Origin: Candidatus Binatia bacterium | GTDB lineage: Bacteria; Desulfobacterota; Binatia; UBA9968; JAJDTQ01 | Reading direction: 5' to 3' | Length of the DNA stretch: 64,000 nt | Assembly: GCA_951813575.1 (NCBI GenBank) | Contig: OX638375.1 | Location: 3,946,752-4,010,751, forward strand | Shown here: one piece after another, positions 26,094 to 34,997 of the stretch | How the letters are laid out: the number at the start of each line of letters is the position of its first letter | How positions within the stretch are numbered: the first letter of the stretch is position 1 | Program-made: the position numbers and the translations under genes | The notes under the pieces: generated by a model | What the model was told of the DNA's origin: nothing | The model's database searches: none | The model's input: the letters and a program-made list of their open reading frames with translations, nothing else

Positions 26094-27227
26094 ATGCGTC
26101 CATTTTTCGCTGTCTCAGCCACCGTCGTTCTGCTACTGGGGGCGCTGTCCGCGGCCGGCGCGTCGCCCCTCGAAGAGCTGGCGGCCAAGGCCAAGGCGTC
26201 GGACCACGTCATCACCATGACCCTGGAGGGGGTGCCGCCGGAGATTATCCGGGCCAAGGAGAAGGCCTTCGAGAAGCGCTTCGGCTTCAACCTGCGCCTG
26301 GAATCGGAGCCGGGCCATCACCGCAAGGCTCCGGTGAAGATCATGCAGGCGGCCAAGACAGGCCGTGGCGTGGTGGACATGTGGGACGGCGGACTGCCGT
26401 TGGTGCTGCGCATGTTCAAGGCCGGCCACACCCGGCAGCCGCCGTGGGAGGCCATCTACGAGGGCTGGCCGCTGGCGCGAAAGCTCCAGGCCGCCGTCCC
26501 CGCCATCAAGAGCGCCGGCGGGGCATCGCTGCGCGACCATTGCCTGCACCACCAGCAGGGGACCTGGACCATCGTGTACAACACCCGGAAAGTGAAGCCC
26601 GAAGAGCTGAAGGGGATCCGGTTCGAGGATCTGACCGACGAGAAATGGCGCAACCGGGTGGTCTGGGACGTGCGCGCGCTGGGTTTGTACGTGTTGCCGT
26701 TCGCCCCCGGCTGGAGCGAGGAGCGGTTGCGTGTATACGCCCACAACCTCGGCGCCAACGGCGTCAGGCTGGTTTCCGGCGGCACCTCCGGCGTTTTGCA
26801 GGCGCTCATCCAGGGTGAGGGCGATATCGCAGTGGCTTCCATGGTCCAGATCGTTCAGCAGAAGACGCTGGGCGCGCCGCTCGACATGACCTTCGCGGGC
26901 ATGGTGCTGGGCAACCTCACGGTCTCCTGCCTGATCCAACCCGGGGTCAACGATCCGAACATGGCGGCGCTCTACTGGGGCTGGAACCATTTCGACGGCA
27001 GCTACACCGAAGCCGCCATCACCGGGGGCGGGGTGTTCCGCATGTACGAGGAAGAGGCGGACCGCCTGCCGTTGGTGAAGCTGGCGCGCCAGCACGGCAT
27101 CAAGTCGGTGGAGCAGGTTGCCGGACCCCGGACGGAAGCGCAGGCGAAGCTCGCCGGCAAGTACCGGAAAACCGCCATCAACGCCCTGAAGGCCGGCATA
27201 GCTAGCAAGAAGAAGATTGCGAAATAG
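26094..27227 (+). CDS. ABC importer substrate-binding protein (second system)
   Basis: A 377-aa exported solute-binding protein. The N-terminus has a short signal peptide (hydrophobic residues about 8-23, cleavage near SAAGASP). The mature part is a type-2 binding fold related to the protein at 18266 and to Fe3+/thiamine binding proteins. ACAGGAGGGTACTACC provides the ribosome site. A double permease follows about 100 bases later. A small GC hairpin (27266-27283) lies between them, as in the first system. Confidence 0.8.
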   Translation: MRPFFAVSATVVLLLGALSAAGASPLEELAAKAKASDHVITMTLEGVPPEIIRAKEKAFEKRFGFNLRLESEPGHHRKAPVKIMQAAKTGRGVVDMWDGGLPLVLRMFKAGHTRQPPWEAIYEGWPLARKLQAAVPAIKSAGGASLRDHCLHHQQGTWTIVYNTRKVKPEELKGIRFEDLTDEKWRNRVVWDVRALGLYVLPFAPGWSEERLRVYAHNLGANGVRLVSGGTSGVLQALIQGEGDIAVASMVQIVQQKTLGAPLDMTFAGMVLGNLTVSCLIQPGVNDPNMAALYWGWNHFDGSYTEAAITGGGVFRMYEEEADRLPLVKLARQHGIKSVEQVAGPRTEAQAKLAGKYRKTAINALKAGIASKKKIAK

Positions 27228-27329
27228 GGCGGTCCAGGCCTCCGGAATGCCGCGGCTCCGAGCGCGGGCGGGTCTGACCGCCCGGGGCCGTGGCGCTTCG
27301 GCGGCCGGCGGCAGCCCCGTGTAGCAGCC

Positions 27330-29075
27330 ATGGGAAGCATTGCAGGCGCGCATTCGCAGCCGGCCCTGTCCTGGCTGCGGCAGTTCCGACAGCCCGGCGC
27401 CCTGTCCGTGCTCGCGGTGCTGGTGGTGCTGGTCATCGTGCCGCTGTTCTTCATGGTGCTGGCGAGCTTCCGCCCCGAGGGCCTTCTGCCCCTGGAGCCC
27501 GGCCCCTTCACCGTCTCGCCTTACATTGAGGCTTTCACCGGCGCCGACTTCACGCCCATCATCCGCGACACGCTGCTGTACTCCGGGCTGGGCGTGCTGT
27601 TTGCGCTGCCCATCGCGTTCGCATTCGCTTTCCTCACCGAGCGCACGGACATGCCGCTGCGCAACTCCATGTACGTGCTCATGTTCATTCCCATGAGCAC
27701 GCCGGTTTTCGCCACCGCGCTGGGCTGGGTGCTGCTGCTGGGCCCCCGGGGCGGCACCGTCAACGTCTATCTGAGGATGCTGTTCGGCATCGACACGGGC
27801 GAGGGGCCGTTCAACATCTTCAGCATGACCGGGCTCGTCTTCGTCCACGTGCTCGGCATCATCCCGACCATGTGGCTCTTCCTCACCGCCGTGTTGCGGC
27901 AGATGGACCCGGCCCTGGAGGAGGCCGCGTTGGCATCCGGGGCCTCGCGCTGGCAGGTGCTCCGCACCGTCACCGCGCCGCTCATGCGCCCGGGAGTGGC
28001 GGCGGTGGGCATCTACTTCTTCGTCACCGGCCTCGAGTCCCTGGAGCTTCCGCTGGCCCTGGGCCCCACCGCGGGGATCGAGCTCTTGTCCACCAAGATC
28101 TTCTTCAGCCTGCTGCCCTCGGCGGACCTCGGGGTGAACTACGGCATCCCCGCGGCCTTCGGCATGCTGGGACTGGCCATGGGGATCCTGGGAAGCCTCA
28201 TCTACATCCGCATGGTGCGCCAGACCTCCCAGTTCGCCGTGATCACGGGGAAGGGCTATCGCCCCCGGCTCATCGCCCTGGGCCGGTGGAAGTACGTTGC
28301 CGTGGGCGCCGTGGGACTTTTCATCCTGATGAAGGTGGTGCTGCCGTTCGCCATCCTGCTGTACGCGAGCTTCCTGCGCTTCTACGTGCCGCCGGTGCTG
28401 GAGTTCGCGGCCGACATGCGCTGGACGCTGCTCCACTACACGCGGCTGCTGGACTACCGTTTCTTCGGCAGCTACTTCGTCAACACCCTGATCGTCGCGG
28501 TGGAGGCCTCGACCGTGACCATGCTGCTGGTGAGCTTCATCGGCTGGCTGGTGGTGCGGCGTCCTTCCAGGCTCACGGACCTCATCAACGTGGTGGCGTT
28601 CATGCCCTTGGCCATTCCAGGCGTCATCTCCACCCTGGCGCTCTTCCTCATGTTCGTCGGCACGCCGCTCTACGGCACGCTGATTCTCCTCACCCTGGCG
28701 TTCGTGGCGCGCTACCTGGCTTTCGGAACCCGGCTCATGCACTCGGCCATGCTTCAGCTCCACCAGGAGCTGGAGGAGGCGTCACAGGCCAGCGGCGCCA
28801 ACAACGTGCAGACCTTCCTCCGCATCACCCTGCGACTCCTGATCCCGGCGTTTCTCAGCGGGTGGCTCTGGGTGCTGGTGCACGCCGCCAAGGACTTCTC
28901 CGTGGCGTTGCTGCTGGCCTCGGCCGGCAGCGTGCTGGTGGCGAACATCATCTACGAGTCCTTCATCGGTGGACACTTCAACGAGTCCGCGGCCATGCTG
29001 GTGGTGCTGATCACGTTCAACCTCATCTTCGTCATCGCCGGGAGGAAGGTGATCGGGCAATCCATCGCACAGTAG
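27330..29075 (+). CDS. ABC importer double-permease protein (second system)
   Basis: A 581-aa inner-membrane protein of two fused permease modules, about 12 helices. EAA-type loops are EEAALASGASRWQVLRTVTAP in the first half and EEASQASGANNVQTFLRIT in the second. It parallels the permease at 19499 in length and design. No ATP-binding subunit follows; the next gene is a luciferase-like oxidoreductase. It must borrow an ATPase, for example the one at 21291, or have one elsewhere. Confidence 0.87.
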   Translation: MGSIAGAHSQPALSWLRQFRQPGALSVLAVLVVLVIVPLFFMVLASFRPEGLLPLEPGPFTVSPYIEAFTGADFTPIIRDTLLYSGLGVLFALPIAFAFAFLTERTDMPLRNSMYVLMFIPMSTPVFATALGWVLLLGPRGGTVNVYLRMLFGIDTGEGPFNIFSMTGLVFVHVLGIIPTMWLFLTAVLRQMDPALEEAALASGASRWQVLRTVTAPLMRPGVAAVGIYFFVTGLESLELPLALGPTAGIELLSTKIFFSLLPSADLGVNYGIPAAFGMLGLAMGILGSLIYIRMVRQTSQFAVITGKGYRPRLIALGRWKYVAVGAVGLFILMKVVLPFAILLYASFLRFYVPPVLEFAADMRWTLLHYTRLLDYRFFGSYFVNTLIVAVEASTVTMLLVSFIGWLVVRRPSRLTDLINVVAFMPLAIPGVISTLALFLMFVGTPLYGTLILLTLAFVARYLAFGTRLMHSAMLQLHQELEEASQASGANNVQTFLRITLRLLIPAFLSGWLWVLVHAAKDFSVALLLASAGSVLVANIIYESFIGGHFNESAAMLVVLITFNLIFVIAGRKVIGQSIAQ

Positions 29076-29152
29076 TTGTCCGAGGCTGAACTTCAGGAAC
29101 TTGCGGCGAGCCCCGCGTTGGCCCTTGGCCGACGATGGCCTATAGTGTCGGG

Positions 29153-30175
29153 ATGATAGACACACCGCTCTCCGTTCTTGACCTGTCGCCGATTGTCGAG
29201 GGCGGCGACGCCAGGCAGGCGTTGCTCAATACCGTCGACCTGGCGCGCCATGCCGATGCATGGGGTTACACGCGCTACTGGCTGGCCGAGCATCACAACA
29301 TGGCTGGAATCGCCAGTGCGGCGACGGCGGTGGTGATCGGCCAGGTCGCCCAGGCGACGGCCAACATCCGGGTCGGCGCCGGCGGGGTCATGCTGGCCAA
29401 CCATGCGCCGCTCGTGATCGCCGAACAGTTCGGTACCCTGGCGGCGCTTTTTTCAGGCCGGATCGAACTGGGAGTGGGGCGCGCGCCCGGCACCGACCGG
29501 TACACCGAGCGTGCCCTGCGCCGCACCCGGAACAACAACATCGATGACTTCCCGCAAGACGTGCTGGAGCTGCAGCACTATTTCAAGGAACCGGCGCCGG
29601 ACCAGTTCGTGCGCGCCGTGCCGGGCGCCGGCCTGAACGTGCCGATCTGGATCCTGGGCTCCAGCCTCTACGGCGCCCAGCTCGCTGCCGCCCTTGGGCT
29701 TCCTTATGCCTTTGCCTCGCATTTCGCGCCGGCGGCCCTGATGCAGGCCATCGCCGTGTACCGCCAACGCTTCGAACCGTCGGCCCAACTCGACAAACCC
29801 TATGTCATGGTAGGCATGACCGTCGTCGCCGCGGATACCGACGAGGAAGCCCGTTTTCTCAGAACCTCGATCCAGCAGTCCTTCGTCAACCGGCGCCGCG
29901 GCATGCGCGGCACGCTGCCGCCGCCGGTCGCGGACTTTGAAGATCAGGTGACTCCGCACGAGCGTGCCATGATGGCGGAGGCCATGTCCTGCACCGCCGT
30001 CGGCGCGCCCGGAACGGTGGAACGCCAGATCGCCGCTTTCGTCGAGCGGACCGGCGCCGACGAGGTCATGATCACGGCGAACATCCATGATCACGCCAAG
30101 CGGTTGCGGTCCTTTGAACTCGTGGCCGGGTTGATGGGCTCCGCCGCGGAGCTTCGGCGAAGCGTGGCGCGCTAG
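29153..30175 (+). CDS. Luciferase-like (LLM-class) flavin oxidoreductase
   Basis: A 340-aa TIM-barrel flavin-dependent monooxygenase of the bacterial-luciferase class, MsnO8-like. Features are PLSVLDLSP at the N-terminus, [10 protein letters not shown] (about residues 41-50), [15 protein letters not shown] and [14 protein letters not shown]. It would use reduced FMN and oxygen on an unknown organic substrate. The start at 29153 matches the family N-terminus; an ATG six codons earlier (29135) is possible. It follows the second importer in the same direction and may belong to the same pathway. Confidence 0.82.
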   Translation: MIDTPLSVLDLSPIVEGGDARQALLNTVDLARHADAWGYTRYWLAEHHNMAGIASAATAVVIGQVAQATANIRVGAGGVMLANHAPLVIAEQFGTLAALFSGRIELGVGRAPGTDRYTERALRRTRNNNIDDFPQDVLELQHYFKEPAPDQFVRAVPGAGLNVPIWILGSSLYGAQLAAALGLPYAFASHFAPAALMQAIAVYRQRFEPSAQLDKPYVMVGMTVVAADTDEEARFLRTSIQQSFVNRRRGMRGTLPPPVADFEDQVTPHERAMMAEAMSCTAVGAPGTVERQIAAFVERTGADEVMITANIHDHAKRLRSFELVAGLMGSAAELRRSVAR

Positions 30176-30238
30176 TCACGGGCAGCGTGGCGGCAGGGCG
30201 CGGTTGATTGTGGCCCACATTTATGGAAATATGGTTCA

Positions 30239-30505
30239 ATGAAGACCACAATCGAGCTGCCCGACGTCATGTTCCGGCAAGCCAAAGCGCTTGCCGCCGC
30301 CCGCGGGGTGACTTTGAAGAAGTTCTTCACCGAAGCGCTCGAGGAACAACTCCGGCATTGCACCAGCGAGAACCGCACCGGCAAGGCCGAGCCTCCATGG
30401 ATGGCCGGCTTCGGCGCGCTATCCGATCTTTCCGACGAGACCCGTCGCGTCCTCAATGTGATCGAGGAGGAGTTCGAGACACTCTCCCCCGAAGACGGCG
30501 CATGA
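30239..30505 (+). CDS. vapB: VapB-type antitoxin
   Basis: An 88-aa small protein with an RHH-like start (MKTTIELPDVMFRQAKALAA) typical of antitoxins that pair with PIN-domain toxins. It would bind DNA and inhibit VapC. Its stop overlaps the vapC start (ATGA at 30502), so the pair is co-translated. Upstream is an AT-rich 40-base stretch that could hold the autoregulated promoter. It lies in an accessory seam between two catabolic modules. Confidence 0.78.
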   Translation: MKTTIELPDVMFRQAKALAAARGVTLKKFFTEALEEQLRHCTSENRTGKAEPPWMAGFGALSDLSDETRRVLNVIEEEFETLSPEDGA

Positions 30506-30879
30506 TCCTCGACACCAACGCCCTGTCCGCTTGGGCAGATGGACGCGCCGGAATCATGGCCCCGCTTCGCTCGGCGGAGCGTCTGGTCGTACCCAGTGTC
30601 GTCCTCGGGGAGTACTACTTCGGCATCCGCCAATCACGCCATCGAAGCCGCTACGAGGAGTGGCTCACCAAGTATCTGCCGCTGACCGAAATCGCGACCA
30701 TCACTTCGGCGACGGCGGATGTTTACGCTGACATCCGGCTGAACTTGAGACGGTTGGGCACTCCGCTACCACCGAACGACGTCTGGATAGCCGCCGTTGC
30801 CCGCCAGCACGTCCTCCCGGTATTGAGCAACGACAGGCATCTCGACGCCGTCGAAGGCGTCAGTCGGATTGCCTTCTGA
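30502..30879 (+). CDS. vapC: VapC-type PIN-domain toxin
   Basis: A 125-aa PIN-domain ribonuclease. The acidic metal-binding residues are visible: Asp in ILDTNALS (residue 4), Glu in VVLGEYYFG, Asp in PPNDVWIAA and Asp in LSNDRHLD. The toxin looks intact and is preceded by its antitoxin. It would cleave tRNA or rRNA when released from VapB. Confidence 0.85.
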   Translation: MILDTNALSAWADGRAGIMAPLRSAERLVVPSVVLGEYYFGIRQSRHRSRYEEWLTKYLPLTEIATITSATADVYADIRLNLRRLGTPLPPNDVWIAAVARQHVLPVLSNDRHLDAVEGVSRIAF

Positions 30880-30937
30880 ATCGGAAACGCCGTCCGCCGT
30901 TGGTTGCGTCGATGCTCCTCGCGCGGCGGAGTGAGGC

Positions 30938-31450
30938 CTATCCCAGTTCTTCTTGTTGGTTGGCGGGCGCACTCAATAGTGTGAGATTCCCGAGTGTATG
31001 GATCAAGTTGCTACGCCGTTGGATCAGTTCAGAATCCTCAGGATCAAGGTGTTGGCCAGCCAATAGTGCCTGAAGGGTGTCCTCATAAGGGCTGATTCGG
31101 CCGTTCGGGAGAGGCCAGTACTCGGTCCAACTCTGTGGCATGATGTGTTCAATCCACAGAGTGCCGTTGACGCTCACCTCTTCGTCAAACCTGTCGCGGA
31201 GCCCACGTTCAAGCCGTTTTAGAATATGGGCTACCTTTGTATAGGTCGAACGTTTGTAGATCGGATTACTGAGTACGGTCCTTAGAATTTCTTCGTGGGG
31301 CGGCATCCTGGAGATTTCGCCCTTGAGTTGCTGCACGTGCGCCCGAAGCGCATCTTCTGGCGTATCAGCACCGCGGAGCGCACGGACCATCGAAATTGCG
31401 ACCTTGTTGTAATAATGCACGTGCGTCCATAGCACCCGCTCCTCACACAT
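30938..31450 (-). pseudogene. DUF1524 (GmrSD-type) nuclease fragment
   Basis: A 170-codon frame with the HNH-like core of DUF1524: IEHIMPQSW (about residues 103-111) and HTLGNLTLLSAPAN near its end. This domain is the C-terminal half of DUF262/DUF1524 (GmrSD-type) modification-dependent restriction enzymes, normally 550-700 aa. The DUF262 N-terminal part is absent, and the frame stops just after LTLL...N, before the family's usual SNxxFxxK ending. It is truncated at both ends and is probably inactive debris next to VapBC. Confidence 0.68.
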
Positions 31451-31521
31451 TGTGCTCTACGAGTCACGAAGGTGATGGTGTGATTGACGAAGAGGTTGCT
31501 CTCGGTGTGAAGAGGTGTCGC

Positions 31522-32544
31522 CTAGCCCTTCTCCTCCCGATCGAGCCCGGTCATCTCGAGCATCGGCCGGTCGGTCACCGAGAACAGGATCGCCGGTTCC
31601 GTGTCGGACGCGTTGCGGAACTGGTGCCAGCGCCACGGCGGCAGGGTGAAGGCGTCGTTCACGTCCCATTCGAGCTCGATGGGCTCGTCACGGTCCACGA
31701 TGGTGACGCCCTGTCCCCGGACGGCGTGATAGTGGGTCGTGCCCGTGTGGCGGTGGGGCAGGGTGGCCTGGCCGGGCCGCAGCATCTGGATGTGGCAAGT
31801 CATGGTCAGGAAGGTGTGTCCGCCGGTGACGGGGTTCTTGTATTCGAGCAGCACGCCGTCGTAGGGGTCGCCGCCGCCCGCATCCGCCACCTCGTTCAGG
31901 GCCTCCAGGGTTTCGTCCCACTTGTAGTGGTAGGGTACGCCGGCGGCGCCCTCGTAGCGCACCTCCGACTCCCGGATGGGGCCGAAGAGGCGCCGTGATG
32001 CCCCTTCCTTGCGCGTCAGCGGCTGCTGGACGCCTTCCGACCACTCTTCGCGGAACCGCGAAGCGCCGAGGAAATTGACCACGCCGACGTCGAGGGCGTC
32101 GATCCAGATGATCGGCTCCTTGGAGTCGTTTACGTGGTCGTGCCACACCCAGTTGGGCTGGATCAGCAGGTCCCCGGGCTGCATGGTCATGGGCTCGCCG
32201 TTGGAGGTGGTGTAGGCGCCGCCCCCCTGGACCACGAAACGCAGGGCCGTGTTGGTGTGCCGGTGCGCGGGCGCCGCCTCTCCCGGCATGACGATCTGGT
32301 AGCCCATGACAATGGTGCGGCTCTCGGTTTCCAGGCCGACGTTCCGGCGGAACGCCTCCGGCCCGATGCTGATCACGTCGGCGGCCTGCAACAGCGCGGG
32401 CTGGACCTCGTCCCAGCGCCAGAGCCGGGGCTCGACGTTGTGGTGCTCGCGCTGGCGTTGCCAGTAGCCCACCAGTCCGAGGTCGGCGAACTTCTCGTGC
32501 AGTTCGTCACGCCGCCGTTGATGATCGGTCGAAGACTTGGCCAT
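31522..32544 (-). CDS. Bicupin, gentisate 1,2-dioxygenase-like (copy 2)
   Basis: A 340-aa two-cupin protein. First-domain ligands are AHRHTNT and WVWHDHVN; second-domain ligands are PHRHTGT and WRWHQFRN, so both metal sites look complete. An N-terminal ALLQAADVISIGPEAF segment precedes the first cupin, as in the other copies. It is transcribed 21 bases after the NahE-like aldolase at 32566, a pairing that suits ring cleavage followed by aldol splitting. The exact substrate is unknown. Confidence 0.8.
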   Translation of the reverse strand: MAKSSTDHQRRRDELHEKFADLGLVGYWQRQREHHNVEPRLWRWDEVQPALLQAADVISIGPEAFRRNVGLETESRTIVMGYQIVMPGEAAPAHRHTNTALRFVVQGGGAYTTSNGEPMTMQPGDLLIQPNWVWHDHVNDSKEPIIWIDALDVGVVNFLGASRFREEWSEGVQQPLTRKEGASRRLFGPIRESEVRYEGAAGVPYHYKWDETLEALNEVADAGGGDPYDGVLLEYKNPVTGGHTFLTMTCHIQMLRPGQATLPHRHTGTTHYHAVRGQGVTIVDRDEPIELEWDVNDAFTLPPWRWHQFRNASDTEPAILFSVTDRPMLEMTGLDREEKG

Positions 32545-32565
32545 GGTGGTGTTCCTCTTCGGGTG

Positions 32566-33516
32566 TCAGGCCGCGGCTTCCTCCGGCAGCGGGTAGGTTT
32601 CGCACAGCTTGCGCCACCTTTGCGCGATGGCCTTGGCTTCCGCCCGGGTCTGGTCCGAGGTCACCCGGAACGGCGGCCTGCCGGGTCCCGCGTAGCAATA
32701 GCCCGCCTCGTTGATGGAGATCTTGCTCTCCACCGGATCGGTCAGGCTCGGGTCCCGTCCGCCCACGCGGGCCATGGCCATGCAGATTTCCCTGACCTCG
32801 TCCCACCGTCCCTCGCGACCGGCCTGATAGGCCCGGATGAGCGGGGACGGCCCCATCCAGGCGTTGATGGACCAGCATCCCGCGGCCCCCATCATCATGT
32901 AGGGATACATCTGGTTCTGGTTGGTCATGACGCTGATCTTGCCGCGGACGATGTCCATCAGTTGCATAAACTGCATGGGGGTCCGGTGGCTGTCCTTCAT
33001 GGCGACGATATTGGGTTTGGTGACGAGCTCCCTGAACGCCGATACCGGAATTTGAATATGGTGGTTGCGCGGGTTGTGGTAGATGAAGATGCCCAGCTCG
33101 GGATGCTCGTCCGCCAGGTCGAAATAGAACTGCACGGCGTTCTCGACGCTGGATTTGAAGTAGAACGGTACGCCCACCAGCACGGCGTCGGCGCCGGCCT
33201 TGGCGGCATAGTTCATCTTCAGCAGCACCTCCCGGGTGTGCAGGCTGGTGCAGCCGATGACCACGGGAATGCGTTTGTTCACCGTGGCGACGGTGGCGTC
33301 CGCCAGGGTGGTGAACTCTTCCCAGAGCAGGGTATGGCATTCGCCGAAAGTACCGGTGGTGGTGATGACGTTGATGCCGTCACGCACGGCCTGGTCCACG
33401 CTTCTTTCGAGCTCGGGAACGTTGACCGTATCTTTCGCGTGTATCGAGTTGGCGTCGTCCGTTGCGAACGCCGGCATCATGGCCATCACACCGTGGATAT
33501 CGCTGGCTTGGATCAT
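32566..33516 (-). CDS. DapA-fold hydratase-aldolase, NahE/PhdJ-like (copy 1)
   Basis: A 316-aa Schiff-base aldolase of the DapA superfamily. The TGTFGECHTLLWEE block (about residues 51-64), the TREVLLKM and VLVGVPFYF segments, and the C-terminal AGPGRPPF match the subgroup of trans-o-hydroxybenzylidenepyruvate hydratase-aldolases, which split side chains from ring-cleavage products. The Schiff-base Lys is in IVAMKDSHRT. The start at 33516 has GGGAGC upstream. It is transcribed with the bicupin at 31522 and divergently from the NicX-like gene. Confidence 0.8.
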   Translation of the reverse strand: MIQASDIHGVMAMMPAFATDDANSIHAKDTVNVPELERSVDQAVRDGINVITTTGTFGECHTLLWEEFTTLADATVATVNKRIPVVIGCTSLHTREVLLKMNYAAKAGADAVLVGVPFYFKSSVENAVQFYFDLADEHPELGIFIYHNPRNHHIQIPVSAFRELVTKPNIVAMKDSHRTPMQFMQLMDIVRGKISVMTNQNQMYPYMMMGAAGCWSINAWMGPSPLIRAYQAGREGRWDEVREICMAMARVGGRDPSLTDPVESKISINEAGYCYAGPGRPPFRVTSDQTRAEAKAIAQRWRKLCETYPLPEEAAA

Positions 33517-33605
33517 GGCTGCTCCCTTCTTCGGCAGGTCGTGGGTTGCGGGCAGGGGTTGCGGCGGCGGTCGCCGCGGAGCGTGAAACACCCCGTTCGG
33601 CCGCG

Positions 33606-33634
33606 ACACTATCAAGTCCCTGTTGGGCTGTCAA
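33606..33634 (-). promoter_or_regulatory. Promoter for the aldolase-bicupin pair
   Basis: On the minus strand TTGACA (33634-33629) is followed at 17 bases by TAGTGT (33611-33606). It lies about 90 bases upstream of the aldolase start at 33516. The -35 is perfect and the -10 is weak. Confidence 0.45.
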
Positions 33635-33640
33635 CATGGG

Positions 33641-33656
33641 CCGCCGCACGCGGCGG
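33641..33656. promoter_or_regulatory. Inverted repeat between divergent promoters
   Basis: CCGCCG (33641-33646) and CGGCGG (33651-33656) flank CACG, with further imperfect pairing outward. The repeat lies exactly between the two opposing TTGACA boxes and is a candidate operator controlling both directions. Confidence 0.4.
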
Positions 33657-33662
33657 GCCACA

Positions 33663-33692
33663 TTGACAGGGCTTCGCGGGCGGATGTATACA
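33663..33692 (+). promoter_or_regulatory. Promoter for the NicX-like gene
   Basis: TTGACA (33663-33668) is followed at 18 bases by TATACA (33687-33692). It lies about 65 bases upstream of the NicX-like ATG at 33757. Confidence 0.5.
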
Positions 33693-33756
33693 CCCGATGT
33701 AATACGGATTCACGCCTCGGACGAACTATTCTTACTTTCGCCAGGAGGATCTTCTC

Positions 33757-34938
33757 ATGGGTTCGATGATTCCCAAACACGCGGCCATTGCGGTGAGCGA
33801 CCTCGTGGACAACTGCGCCAACGTCCAGCCGGGCATGCAGGTGCTGATCCTGGCCGTGCATGACGGCAGTTACGGCGGCATCAATCTCGTGGACGAGGAT
33901 GCGGTGGCGTGGGTGCAGGCGGCGGTGCAGCAGCGCGGCGCCGACGCCTATGTCCTGTGGACGGATACGCCGGTGCGTCCCACCGTGCTCTGGGGTGACG
34001 GGGCCGACCCGGGCAAGGCGTGGCGGGTACCCAAGGTGGTGCGCAATGCGATCCTCGGGGCGGACGTGTTGATCAGCTACGGCGTGGACTTCACCTATGA
34101 GGAGGAGCTGCGCGAGATCCCGGAGATCCTGGAGGATCGCGACATCCCCCTGGCCCGCAACATGGCCACCACGTCGTCGCTGCTGGCCAGCAACTGGGGC
34201 CTGACGCCGTACGAGCTCGTGGCCGAGATCCGCATCCAGACCGCCGCGCTGGTGACGCCGGGCGCCAAGTGGGTGATGGAGCATCCCAACGGCTCCCACA
34301 TCGAGGGCATCGTCGAGAAGCCGCTGGGAGCCGAGCATTACGCCGATTACCGGACCGTGGGCCTCTACCGCCCGTTCCCCGAAGGCGTCTTCCCCTCCAT
34401 TCGATCCCGTGACGCCGAGGGCATCGGGATCATCAACGAGATCGGCGTCATCTGGGCCCGGCACATCGGCGTGCCCTGTCCCTTCAAGGAACCGGTGCGG
34501 GTGCACATCGAGAAGGGGTACATGACGAAGTTCGAGGGCGGAGAGGAGGCCGAGACCTTCACCCGCTTCTACAAGTTCATGTCCAAGTATCTCGGCGAGG
34601 CCGCCTACGAGGTGCGCGGTTTTCACGGCGGGGTCCACCCCTCGGCCATCCTGGAGCCGCACCAGTGCCCCAATGGGCCCTACCGGCATTTCATCGAGCA
34701 CCACCACTGGAGCAGCTTCCACTTCCACATGGGGAACAGCCGCACCACCAAGAGCTTTCCCTACCTCATGCACATCTCCGGGGAGATGCGAGGGGGCACG
34801 CTCAGGGTGGGGGACAACTACATCTACAAGGACGGGCGCCCGACCGCGGCCAACCATCCGGCGGTGCGGGCGGTCGCCGAGAAGTATCCCGACCGGCCGG
34901 GGCTGGAACCCGAACGCTGGCTTCAGGCCCCGCGTTGA
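33757..34938 (+). CDS. M29 aminopeptidase-fold protein, NicX-like
   Basis: A 393-aa protein of the fold shared by M29 aminopeptidases and 2,5-dihydroxypyridine 5,6-dioxygenase (NicX). The second half has the NicX pattern: VRVHIEKGYMTKFEGG, a RGFHGGVHP segment where NicX has an iron-ligand His, and PYLMHISGE where NicX has the His-x-Asp pair. Here that pair reads His-x-Ser. Other His-rich segments (IEHHHWSSFHFHMGN) could supply ligands. GCCAGGAGG lies upstream of the ATG. It heads a plus-strand unit with the amidohydrolase at 34998. A ring-opening role is plausible. Confidence 0.6.
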   Translation: MGSMIPKHAAIAVSDLVDNCANVQPGMQVLILAVHDGSYGGINLVDEDAVAWVQAAVQQRGADAYVLWTDTPVRPTVLWGDGADPGKAWRVPKVVRNAILGADVLISYGVDFTYEEELREIPEILEDRDIPLARNMATTSSLLASNWGLTPYELVAEIRIQTAALVTPGAKWVMEHPNGSHIEGIVEKPLGAEHYADYRTVGLYRPFPEGVFPSIRSRDAEGIGIINEIGVIWARHIGVPCPFKEPVRVHIEKGYMTKFEGGEEAETFTRFYKFMSKYLGEAAYEVRGFHGGVHPSAILEPHQCPNGPYRHFIEHHHWSSFHFHMGNSRTTKSFPYLMHISGEMRGGTLRVGDNYIYKDGRPTAANHPAVRAVAEKYPDRPGLEPERWLQAPR

Positions 34939-34997
34939 CGGTCCGGTGATGTAACGAGGTAAGGATGACATCCCGGACTTGACGCGGAGAATCACCC

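Noticed and set aside
26133-28763. 876-codon open frame on the minus strand opposite the second ABC importer
   Set aside because: Translation is rich in His, Glu, Gln and Arg with no domain, and it is antisense to a clear binding protein and permease.
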